Shown here in pieces: positions 57,200 through 64,000 of a stretch of DNA of 64,000 nucleotides. Within the stretch, counting starts at the first letter, position 1; each line of letters starts with the position of its first letter. The notes under the pieces are model-generated. The model did not search any database and was not told the DNA's origin. It saw only the letters and a list, made by a program, of their open reading frames with translations. The position numbers were made by a program, and so were the translations under genes. The stretch is from DAOUKH01 sp034421515 (GTDB taxonomy: Bacteria; Chloroflexota; Dehalococcoidia; SHYB01): assembly GCA_034421515.1 (NCBI GenBank), contig DAOUKH010000065.1, forward strand, positions 7,529 to 71,528. The letters run 5' to 3'.

Positions 57200-57826
57200 T
57201 TGAAGCTGGAGGAGCCGTCCTTGCTCTCGCAACCGCGCCGCACGCCGCTCCTCATCGTGCTCTCCGGGCCGTCCGGCGTTGGCAAGGACGCCATCCTCAA
57301 CCGCATGCGCATCCTCGAGCTGCCGCTGCACTTCATCGTCACCGCCACCACCAGGCCGATCCGGGACAACGAGCGCAGCGGCGTCGATTACCAATTCATC
57401 TCCGAGGAGACGTTCCGGCGCATGCTGGAAGAAGGCGACTTCCTCGAGCATGCCCAGGTCTACGGCAACTGGTACGGCGTGCCGAAGTCGCAGGTGCGGA
57501 ACGCGATGTCGGCGGGCCACGACGTCCTCGTCAAGATCGACGTGCAGGGCGCGGCGACGATCAAGCGCCTCGCGCCGCAGGCGGTCATGATCTTCGTCGT
57601 CCCGCCCTCGATTCCCGAGTTGGAGCGCCGCCTGAAGTGGCGGCTGACCGAGTCCGCGGAGAGCCTGCGCCGGCGGATCGAGGAGTCGCGCAGCGAGATG
57701 GAGCACATCGGCGCCTTCGACTACGTGGTAACGAATGACGCGCTCGACGACGCCGTCCACCAGATGAACTGCATCATCACCGCCGAGCGCTGCCGGATGC
57801 CGCCGCGCGTCGTCCGGCTCGACTAG
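57200..57826 (+). CDS. gmk: Guanylate kinase
   Basis: The 208-residue protein phosphorylates GMP to GDP. It has the GMP-binding TATTRPIRDNERSGVDYQFIS, the LEEGDFLEHAQVYGNWYG block and VKIDVQGAATIK. The P-loop reads GPSGVGKDAIL, with Asp in place of the usual Ser or Thr after the Lys, a residue that helps hold Mg-ATP; this seems to be a lineage-specific form, not a sign of decay. The start is TTG at 57200, preceded by a weak ribosome site. gltX follows after 36 bases. No rpoZ or priA lies next to it, unlike in many genomes. Confidence 0.95.
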   Translation: MKLEEPSLLSQPRRTPLLIVLSGPSGVGKDAILNRMRILELPLHFIVTATTRPIRDNERSGVDYQFISEETFRRMLEEGDFLEHAQVYGNWYGVPKSQVRNAMSAGHDVLVKIDVQGAATIKRLAPQAVMIFVVPPSIPELERRLKWRLTESAESLRRRIEESRSEMEHIGAFDYVVTNDALDDAVHQMNCIITAERCRMPPRVVRLD

Positions 57827-57862
57827 GCCCCCGCCAGGGCGAGAATACCGCGCACCGACGCC

Positions 57863-59353
57863 ATGACCGATCCCGTCCGCGTCCGCTACGCTCCCAGTCC
57901 CACGGGCATCCCCCACGTGGGCAACATCCGCACCGCGCTCTTCAACTGGCTCTTCGCACGGAACCGCGGCGGCGCCTTCATCGTCCGCATCGAAGACACC
58001 GACCAGGCGCGGCTGGTCGAGGGCGCGACCGAGGCTATTCTGGAGAGCCTCCGCTGGCTCGGCCTCGAGTGGGACGAGGGCCCGACCGGCGACGGGCGCG
58101 GCGAGCGCGGCGACTCCGGTCCCTACTTCCAGTCCGATCCGGCAAGGCTCGAACGCTACCGCGAAACGGCGGAGCGTCTGGTAGAGGAGGGCAACGCTTA
58201 CGCTTGCTACTGCACGCCGGACGAGCTTGCCGCGATGCGCAAGGAGCAGCAGCAGCAAAGCCGGCCCCCCAAGTACGACGGCCGTCACCGGCACGACGCC
58301 GCGCTGCGCGCCCGCCACGAGGCCGAGGGCCGCCCCAAAGTCATCCGGTTCGCTTCCAAGACCGACGGCGAGACCGTCTGCGACGACTTGCTGCGCGGCG
58401 AGGTCCGCTTCCGTAACGAGCTGCTCGACGACTTCGTGCTCCTGAAGTCGGACGGCTTCCCCACCTACCACCTCGCACACGTCGTCGACGACCGCGCCAT
58501 GCGGATCACGCACGTCATCCGCGGCGACGAGTGGGTGTCAAGCGCGCCGCGCCACGTCCTGCTCCACGAAGCCCTGGGATGGCAGCCGCCGGTCTACGCG
58601 CACCTGCCCATCATCCTGGGCCCCGACCGGGCCAAGCTAAGCAAACGCCATGGGGCAGCGGCGACGTTGGACTACCGCGACCAAGGTTTCCTTCCCGACG
58701 CCCTGACGAACTTCCTCGCGCTCCTCGGCTGGTCCTACGACGACAAGACCGAAATTTTCACCCGCGAGCAGCTCGTTGAGTATTTCTCGTTCGACCGCGT
58801 AGGCAAGGCCGGATCGATCTTCAACGTCGACAAGCTGCAGTGGATGAACGGCGTCTACATCCGCGAGATGGCGCCGGAGCGCCTGACCCCGCTTGTCGCC
58901 GACCGCCTGAAGCACGACCTACCCGAAGCCCTGCCAATCGACGAGGCCCACCTGGGGCGGGTCGTCCCGTTGGTCCAAGACCGGCTGAAGCTGTTGTCGG
59001 AGGCCCGCGAGCTCACCGAGTTCTTCCTGGTGGACGAGATCACGTACGACCCCGGCGACCTCGTGCAGAAGAAGATGGACGACGCGGGGACACTCCGCGC
59101 GCTGGAGGCGGCCGAGTCGCGCCTCGACAGCCTGCCCGGGTTCGACGCGCCCGAACTGGAGACGGCGCTGCGGGCGCTGGCGGAGGAGCTCGAGGTCAAG
59201 ACGGGACAACTCTTCGGTACGCTGCGGGTCGCCTGTACCGGCGTCAAGGCCGCGCCACCCCTGTTCGACACCATGGCCGTCCTGGGCCGCGACCGCTGCA
59301 TGACCCGCATCGCCAACGCCATCGCCCTGATGCGGCCGCGCGCCGAGGGCTAG
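57863..59353 (+). CDS. gltX: Glutamate-tRNA ligase
   Basis: The 496-residue class I synthetase has the HIGH motif in VRYAPSPTGIPHVGNIRTAL and the KMSKS motif as DRAKLSKRHGA, with the family RIEDTDQAR and HVIRGDEW between them, and a C-terminal helical anticodon-binding part. It charges tRNA-Glu and perhaps tRNA-Gln if the organism uses GatCAB. No zinc-binding Cys cluster is seen, which is common for bacterial GluRS. It is read with gmk. Confidence 0.96.
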   Translation: MTDPVRVRYAPSPTGIPHVGNIRTALFNWLFARNRGGAFIVRIEDTDQARLVEGATEAILESLRWLGLEWDEGPTGDGRGERGDSGPYFQSDPARLERYRETAERLVEEGNAYACYCTPDELAAMRKEQQQQSRPPKYDGRHRHDAALRARHEAEGRPKVIRFASKTDGETVCDDLLRGEVRFRNELLDDFVLLKSDGFPTYHLAHVVDDRAMRITHVIRGDEWVSSAPRHVLLHEALGWQPPVYAHLPIILGPDRAKLSKRHGAAATLDYRDQGFLPDALTNFLALLGWSYDDKTEIFTREQLVEYFSFDRVGKAGSIFNVDKLQWMNGVYIREMAPERLTPLVADRLKHDLPEALPIDEAHLGRVVPLVQDRLKLLSEARELTEFFLVDEITYDPGDLVQKKMDDAGTLRALEAAESRLDSLPGFDAPELETALRALAEELEVKTGQLFGTLRVACTGVKAAPPLFDTMAVLGRDRCMTRIANAIALMRPRAEG

Positions 59354-59411
59354 GCTCCCGCCCGCCGCTGCCCTCCGTCGCCCGCCGGTGGCGCGGGCGC
59401 GGGCGCGCGGG

Positions 59412-59417
59412 TAGACT
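59412..59417 (+). promoter_or_regulatory. -10 box for a near-leaderless mRNA
   Basis: TAGACT ends eight bases before the ATG at 59426, so the mRNA leader would be only one or two bases. No Shine-Dalgarno sequence is present. Confidence 0.5.
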
Positions 59418-59425
59418 AGCGCGGT

Positions 59426-60139
59426 ATGCCGCAGACGGAGACAGCCACCCCGCGCGCCGAAGTCCTCGAGAACGGGACCGAGGAACTCCTGCGCCGCTTC
59501 CGGGAGTCGGCGAAGGCGGGCGGCGACTGGACCGCCGCGCTTCTCCAGACCATCGGGGAGTGGACGCTGGCCGAGGAGTCCGTCGACGGACGGGAGTACC
59601 GCTACCTGGTGGCGGGAGAGGCCTTCGACTGGCGGCTGCTCGCCGAGCGCATCGTCCTCACCGCCTACGACTGCCTGCCGCCGGCGGAGTGCGACCGCCT
59701 CCTCTTCCACGGCGAGATGCCGCGCGCCGTCGGCGAGGAGGAGCTCCGGGAGGCGCTCGGCGCCGTCAAGCACAGCGCGGCGTCAAATTTCTGGTACGGC
59801 GTGCGCGTCGAGGAGGCCATCCTGCTCGCCGCCGAGCGCGAGGTCCGCAAGTCCCGCTACGGCATGGGAAAGACGGACGACTCGAAGCTCGACGACCTCG
59901 CCCACCAACGCATCTACGGCAAGCCCCGGCGCGAGCTGCTGGAGACATACGCCGCCTCGCGCGGCCTGCCCATCCCCGACTCAATGACCCTCGCCGAGCT
60001 CAACGAATTCACCTACTGGCTCTTCAAGTACCGCATCGAGCACTCCGACAAGGCCCGCGTCGCCTCCGACACCAAGAAGGGCCTCCTCATGCTCCAAGAG
60101 CTCGCCTCCAGCCGCAGGAACGGCCGCACGCCGGTCTAG
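59426..60139 (+). CDS. Conserved-looking protein of unknown function (237 residues)
   Basis: I do not recognise this family. The 237-residue protein has no signal peptide or membrane segment. It is charged and appears largely helical, with ELLRRFRESAKAGGDWTAAL near the start, FDWRLLAERIVL and CDRLLFHGEMPRAVGEEELR in the middle, and ELNEFTYWLFKYRIEHSDKA near the end. Codon use is like the core genes (very high third-position GC), so it is probably old in this genome rather than newly acquired. It stands alone between gltX and the EEP-family gene and seems to have a near-leaderless mRNA. Confidence 0.8.
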   Translation: MPQTETATPRAEVLENGTEELLRRFRESAKAGGDWTAALLQTIGEWTLAEESVDGREYRYLVAGEAFDWRLLAERIVLTAYDCLPPAECDRLLFHGEMPRAVGEEELREALGAVKHSAASNFWYGVRVEEAILLAAEREVRKSRYGMGKTDDSKLDDLAHQRIYGKPRRELLETYAASRGLPIPDSMTLAELNEFTYWLFKYRIEHSDKARVASDTKKGLLMLQELASSRRNGRTPV

Positions 60140-60177
60140 GGACGACAGCCGCGAGCAGTCGGGAAGAGCGGCCCTCC

Positions 60178-61035
60178 ATGCTCAAGATCGTCTCTTGGAA
60201 TATCGGCGGGTACCCCAGCCAGGCATGGCGCGACCTCCTGGCCATGGACGCCGATATCGCGCTGCTGCAAGAGGCGAACTGGCCTCCAGCGGACGTACGC
60301 GAGCGTATTCAAGTGGACTCCGGCCCCTGGGATACGGCCGGGGCCGAACTCAACCGGCTTTGGAAGGCAGCGGTAGTCAAACTGTCGGACCGCGTCAAAG
60401 TGGACTGGGTCGACGCAAGACCCATTGCGGATGCGGGTGTGGAGGACTTCGCCGTGAGCCGGCGCGGCACCGTCGCGGCCGCTATCTTGACGCCGCAGGA
60501 TGATCAACCCATCGTGGTCGTCTCGATGTATGGAGCTTGGGAACGCCCAATGGAACACGCTGGGCTTCCGCAAACCAAGCAGCCGATTTGGGCGGATGGC
60601 TCGGTCCACCGCATTGTCTCGGACTTGGAGCGGCTGCTCGGCAGGGGAAGCAGCGCACCGTCTAAGAGACGTCTCATTGCCGCCGGCGACCTCAACATCC
60701 TGCACGGCCATGGTGAGCATGGCAACGCTTACGCCAAGGCGCGCTACGCGACTGTGTTCGACCGCATGACGGCTATCGGTCTCCCCTTTGTGGGCCCACA
60801 GTCGCCCAACGGCTTGCAGGCAGACCCGTGGCCTAAAGAACTGCCCGAGGACAGTCAGAATGTCCCGACGTACCGCACCAAGAAGGACGACCCCGCTACG
60901 GCAACGCGGCAGTTGGACTTCGTGTTCGCGTCCGAAGAGCTCAAGGATGGGGTGCGCGTGCGGGCGTTGAACGGCGTGGAGGAGTGGGGGCCAAGCGATC
61001 ACTGCCGCGTCGAGATCGAGGTTGACACTCGCTAG
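60178..61035 (+). CDS. Endonuclease/exonuclease/phosphatase (EEP) family protein
   Basis: The 285-residue protein has the EEP motifs in order: IVSWNIGGYP (Asn), IALLQEAN (metal Glu), AAGDLNILHG (Asp and Asn), RQLDFVFAS (Asp) and WGPSDHCRVEIE (the terminal Asp-His). The family includes DNA repair nucleases, phosphodiesterases and sphingomyelinases, and the substrate cannot be told. Base composition is clearly lower in GC than the genes before it. It starts 38 bases after the unknown protein gene and may be part of an accessory cluster that continues to the window end. Confidence 0.87.
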   Translation: MLKIVSWNIGGYPSQAWRDLLAMDADIALLQEANWPPADVRERIQVDSGPWDTAGAELNRLWKAAVVKLSDRVKVDWVDARPIADAGVEDFAVSRRGTVAAAILTPQDDQPIVVVSMYGAWERPMEHAGLPQTKQPIWADGSVHRIVSDLERLLGRGSSAPSKRRLIAAGDLNILHGHGEHGNAYAKARYATVFDRMTAIGLPFVGPQSPNGLQADPWPKELPEDSQNVPTYRTKKDDPATATRQLDFVFASEELKDGVRVRALNGVEEWGPSDHCRVEIEVDTR

Positions 61036-61161
61036 TCCCGCTAAAGGCTAGGCTCCCGCGGCCCCAGCCGCTCATGCCCCTTGACCGAGTCGACGCGGTT
61101 TTCAAGGAACCGCCCCTCAGAGCATTCCACGCCCTTAACCAATGATCCAGGAGTAGAGAGC

Positions 61162-61539
61162 ATGCCGCCGAAACTGAAGGAGATGATCGACCGCGCCCCT
61201 TGGCGGGAGGCGGTCACCTACCGGGACACGTGGCCCCACGAGTACGTGCTCAGCGAGAAGGACAGCCAGCAGGAGCTTCTGGAAGCCGTCTGCGCCCGGT
61301 TCCGGGCCGGCGAGGGGGTAGCCTGCCGCTTCTTTCGCATGAACAACACGTACCTGTTCATCGCGGACCACAAGTACTGGCTCATGACGCACTGGGACGA
61401 ACTGGAGCCCGGCGTCGACTATGTCCTGAACCGTGCCCGCCTCTACCGGGACCGGCGCGACTTCGTCATCCAAGACGGCGACACGGGGAAGCCCGAGAAC
61501 TATCCGGCTACTCCGGCGCACCCGAGGCAGAACGCTTAG
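61162..61539 (+). CDS. Small protein of unknown function (125 residues)
   Basis: I cannot name the family. The 125-residue protein begins MPPKLKEMIDRAPWREAV and is rich in Trp, Tyr and Arg, with HEYVLSEKDSQQELLEAV and CRFFRMNNTYLFIADHKYW in the middle, a mixed alpha/beta pattern. It is probably cytoplasmic. ATG 61162 is chosen because CAGGAG lies about eight bases before it; an open frame upstream to 61081 lacks such a site. Its 3' end overlaps that of the nuclease gene on the other strand by about 30 bases (61508-61539). Confidence 0.75.
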   Translation: MPPKLKEMIDRAPWREAVTYRDTWPHEYVLSEKDSQQELLEAVCARFRAGEGVACRFFRMNNTYLFIADHKYWLMTHWDELEPGVDYVLNRARLYRDRRDFVIQDGDTGKPENYPATPAHPRQNA

Positions 61540-63964
61540 CAGCGTCCTTGTCCAAGACCCCCTTGATGCGCGGGTACATCTCCCGGATGACCTCGGCCAG
61601 CGTCTCGGCGGCGACCTCGGCGCCCGGCTCGTCGAGCGCGACGTGCACGGTCTTGCCAGCTTCGTACCAACCCGAAAGGCCCGATCGTGTGTTCCACCCA
61701 GGCTTTTCCGCGAAAGTAGCAGTCAGCCCACGAAGCTGTTCGATGGTTTCGTCGCTGACTCCGGCCTGACCTGCACCATATTCGCTAAATTGAAACAGGG
61801 CCGTGACCTGAAACGGAACTCCCTGATTTTCCGCCAATCTCATTTGAATGCCGAAGGCGAGGTTGGAAATCCAGGGACTCTGCGTGTACCAGAACCCAAA
61901 GTGAAAGCAGTAACCAAGGTTGCTGCCCCAGGTGTCTGTCATCGATGGAACCAGTTCAGGCTCGAACTTGAGTCGATCCTTGAGCTTGGTCTCCACCGAC
62001 CGCGAGAACTCCGTAAGCTGATACGGCGAATGACCCTGCAACCCTGTAAGGACGGTGGTTTGCTCTTCCAACCTTCTCTCAGTCATTCTGAGCCCCGCCA
62101 GCAGATCTATGGGGGCATGCTCTTGGATGAGCTCGGTCCTATCAACGTAATGCCCCCCTGTCTCTTCGTCCAGATACGGTGTTAGCTGGAGACATGACAC
62201 GTCGACTCCGTGCTCTCGCAGCCAAAGCGCCGTCGTAGTGACCTCCTTGGCGAAGGTCCGCGCGACCAACAGCGCTCGCTGCCGCTTGTTGAGTCTTTCC
62301 TTTAGGCCCTCTTCGCTCTTCGAGTTAGTGTGTTCTTGCAGCTTCTCTACCGCCGCGGTCCTGTCGCCACCCAGGAACTCCGAATATAGGTCGACGATCT
62401 GGTCGGCGGTCCGTTGCCAGCACAGTGCGGCATGAAGTGGAGCTTGCCAGTAAGTGCGCCTCGGCCAAGACGTAGAGTCGTCGCCATCGAGAGCCACTTG
62501 GACAGCGAGGAGCGCGCCGTCTCTATCCACGGCCAAGATGTCGGCCAAAAGGCCTGCGCCATCACAGTGGTCACGTTGGATGACCAGCAGATCTTCGCCA
62601 AGGATGCTGTCATTCACCAACCAATCATGAGGATCTAAGGTGTCGGAGAAGTCGAAGGTGGTGCGCGTGAGATCTTCGGGCTTCTTACCATCGGGGAGCA
62701 GTTGGAACGGGAGCCACGGTGTTACTGTTCCAACAGGTTGGAAGGGAACGTCCTTTCCCAACAGCCCTTCGATTCGTGAATACACATCATGGATGAGGTC
62801 GGCTAGCAATTTGGCAACGATCTCGGCCCCTTCGCGGTCGAGCACCACGTCGATGCTCTTGTTGATCTCGTGCCACCCGGCGGGTAACTCCCCCGCCTGC
62901 CATCCGAAAGCAGCAGTGGTGAGTTTCTTCAGCAGCGGCCGAAGCTCTGTGGCAATCCCAGCCTTCTCAGCGGTGGCCTCGTGGAACTGGAACAAGACAG
63001 TGACGCGGAAACGAGCGCTTCCCACTTCCGCGACTCGCACCTGAATGGCGAAGCTGAATCCGTCGAAGCACCAGGGTACATGCGAGTACCATAAGCCGAA
63101 GTAGCGAGAGTCACCGACTTTCACGGGGCCTGTATTCGTCTTGTCAGGCATCACCTCCGGCCAGAGCAGTTCCTCAAGCTTGGCCGCCACCGAGTGTGAG
63201 AACTTGGCGATCAGAGGGTCATATCGGTCGAGCATGTCGCTGTCGTTCTCGCTGGGAACCCTTCGCAGCGGAAACAGCAAGGCCTCCTGGTTCGGCCCTG
63301 GAATGAGTTCCCTCATGGCGACATAGCACACCTTTGTCGTTTCGTTACCCAGATACGGGATTAGCGTCAAACAGGACACGTCGAGGCCGTGACCCCTCAG
63401 CCAAAGGACCGCCGTAGTTGCCGATTCGTAGAACAAATGCGCTACTAAAACCAATCGCTGCCGTTGGTTCAGTGTCCTTCTGAGATCTTCCTCAGTTTCC
63501 GAGCCGGTGTGCTCAAGTAGCCGCTCGACGGCTTTCTCTCTTTCGTTTCCCTGGTATTCCTTGTAGAAATCGATACCGGTGTGGTGCTTCAGCTTCTCCT
63601 CCGCCCTCAATCTAGAGCCATGCAGGTAATGGGCGTAGAGGTCAATAATCTCGTCGGCGGTGCGCTTCCAATAGGCGGCGGCGTAGACGGACGCCTGCCA
63701 ATAAATGTCGGGGCCAGACCAGTCCTGCTTCAGCTCGACGATGACAAGCGCGCCATCGCGATCAACGGCCACGAGGTCGGGGTAGAGGTTGCCAGCATCC
63801 ACAGGGTTGGCTTGGCGCTGAATGACCAGCAGATCTTCGCCAAGCAGCTTGGGCTCACTCTCCAACCAGTCTTCAATGTCCTCTTCCCAGATCCCCCGCT
63901 CACCGAACGTGACTTCGGTCAAGTCCTTTGGATTGGGGGGGGGGGGGGGGGGTCTCGACCCCAC
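61508..63964 (-). CDS. NucS/DUF91-like nuclease with tandem duplication, second nuclease domain degenerate
   Basis: The 818-residue product consists of two homologous halves (about 12-408 and 428-818). Each begins with DLTxxTF, continues with LGEDLLVIQR, then a PD-(D/E)xK nuclease core, LNxRQRxxLVA, LRxHGxDVSCLxLxPYL, and a C-terminal domain with FGxWYxxxPW and a GWxE helix. In half 1 the catalytic residues are complete: Asp63 in LYPDLVAVDRDG, Glu77 and Lys79 in IVELK, Gln90 in YWQASVY. In half 2 Asp475 and Gln507 remain, but the ExK is Gln489-Val-Ala491 (AVQVAL), so it should be inactive. Base composition is less GC-rich than the core genes. The N-terminus runs into an 18-base homopolymer and is uncertain. 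Confidence 0.82.
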   Translation of the reverse strand: MGSRPPPPPPNPKDLTEVTFGERGIWEEDIEDWLESEPKLLGEDLLVIQRQANPVDAGNLYPDLVAVDRDGALVIVELKQDWSGPDIYWQASVYAAAYWKRTADEIIDLYAHYLHGSRLRAEEKLKHHTGIDFYKEYQGNEREKAVERLLEHTGSETEEDLRRTLNQRQRLVLVAHLFYESATTAVLWLRGHGLDVSCLTLIPYLGNETTKVCYVAMRELIPGPNQEALLFPLRRVPSENDSDMLDRYDPLIAKFSHSVAAKLEELLWPEVMPDKTNTGPVKVGDSRYFGLWYSHVPWCFDGFSFAIQVRVAEVGSARFRVTVLFQFHEATAEKAGIATELRPLLKKLTTAAFGWQAGELPAGWHEINKSIDVVLDREGAEIVAKLLADLIHDVYSRIEGLLGKDVPFQPVGTVTPWLPFQLLPDGKKPEDLTRTTFDFSDTLDPHDWLVNDSILGEDLLVIQRDHCDGAGLLADILAVDRDGALLAVQVALDGDDSTSWPRRTYWQAPLHAALCWQRTADQIVDLYSEFLGGDRTAAVEKLQEHTNSKSEEGLKERLNKRQRALLVARTFAKEVTTTALWLREHGVDVSCLQLTPYLDEETGGHYVDRTELIQEHAPIDLLAGLRMTERRLEEQTTVLTGLQGHSPYQLTEFSRSVETKLKDRLKFEPELVPSMTDTWGSNLGYCFHFGFWYTQSPWISNLAFGIQMRLAENQGVPFQVTALFQFSEYGAGQAGVSDETIEQLRGLTATFAEKPGWNTRSGLSGWYEAGKTVHVALDEPGAEVAAETLAEVIREMYPRIKGVLDKDAAKRSASGAPE
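63935..63952. other. 18-G homopolymer near the window edge
   Basis: A run of 18 G (read as six Pro codons on the minus strand) lies at the N-terminal end of the nuclease gene, and a second run of seven G is at about 63981-63987. Such runs are prone to length errors. With 17 instead of 18 bases, the nuclease frame would join an upstream ATG at 63995 (start MTDPPFRVGSSG). Confidence 0.7.
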
Positions 63965-64000
63965 TGCTGCCCACCCGGAAGGGGGGGTCCGTCATCTTAA

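Noticed and set aside
58840..60177. Upstream extension of the EEP frame back to 58840
   Set aside because: It covers gltX and the unknown protein gene in another frame and is Arg/Pro-rich shadow sequence. The EEP motifs start right after ATG 60178.
1..64000. tRNA, rRNA, insertion sequences or integrases
   Set aside because: I looked in all intergenic gaps and saw no cloverleaf, rRNA segment, transposase motif or terminal inverted repeats with target duplications. A computed scan (tRNAscan, ISfinder) would be needed to exclude them fully.

Overview
The window is 64 kb of very GC-rich bacterial DNA, densely packed with genes on both strands. No rRNA, tRNA or CRISPR array is visible. The gene mix (F420-type luciferase-like oxidoreductase, family III CoA-transferase fusion, several crotonases, a thiolase/DUF35 pair, a molybdenum hydroxylase operon, proline/threonine-rich lipoproteins, Gmk with a GKD P-loop) and the absence of outer-membrane genes suggest a Chloroflexota bacterium, perhaps Dehalococcoidia/SAR202-like. 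That placement is inference; no marker gene here proves it.

Layout. 0-6 kb: tail of a short-chain dehydrogenase, RraA-like protein, LLM oxidoreductase, NUDIX hydrolase, and a double CaiB/BaiF CoA-transferase. 5.7-12.4 kb: CcdA-TlpA fusion, the fabF-recJ overlap pair, a GNAT, a crotonase and an alpha/beta hydrolase. 12.4-17.4 kb: a minus-strand operon for a three-subunit molybdenum hydroxylase (FAD, 2Fe-2S and Mo subunits), followed by a MoaD-like protein and a lipoprotein carrying six tandem WxC...WxC repeats. 17.4-18.4 kb: non-coding DNA with a 62-bp minisatellite and dispersed repeats. 18.4-31 kb: alaS, rnd, malic enzyme, a membrane site-2 protease, two thiol-redox lipoproteins, a polyamine pair (PLP decarboxylase plus speE), an SDR and an SRPBCC protein. 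31-36 kb: mutS-mutL-mutY. 36-45 kb: DUF35/thiolase pair, degV, crotonase, lipB, MFS transporter, hydrolases, methyltransferase. 44.4-49.4 kb: vapBC and higBA toxin-antitoxin modules on either side of a membrane pyrophosphatase and a frameshifted MFS gene. 49.4-57.1 kb: aroE, an aldo/keto reductase, ruvX, then a probable catabolic run (crotonase, SDR, acyl-CoA dehydrogenase, D-aminoacylase-like amidohydrolase, thioesterase). 57.2-59.4 kb: gmk and gltX. 59.4-64 kb: an accessory-looking tail with two unknown proteins, an EEP-family phosphohydrolase and a large internally duplicated NucS-like nuclease that runs into an 18-G homopolymer.

Cross-cutting signals. A hairpin repeat family sits just 3' of six genes, always in the same orientation as the gene before it. 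Many genes share an extended -10 element of the form TGnTAnnnT, and several appear leaderless or nearly so. Two conserved genes (the FAD subunit and the site-2 protease) lack any ATG/GTG/TTG where homology says they should start and seem to use CTG. Several catabolic enzymes lack the classical catalytic residues of their families, so their reactions should not be assumed from the family name.
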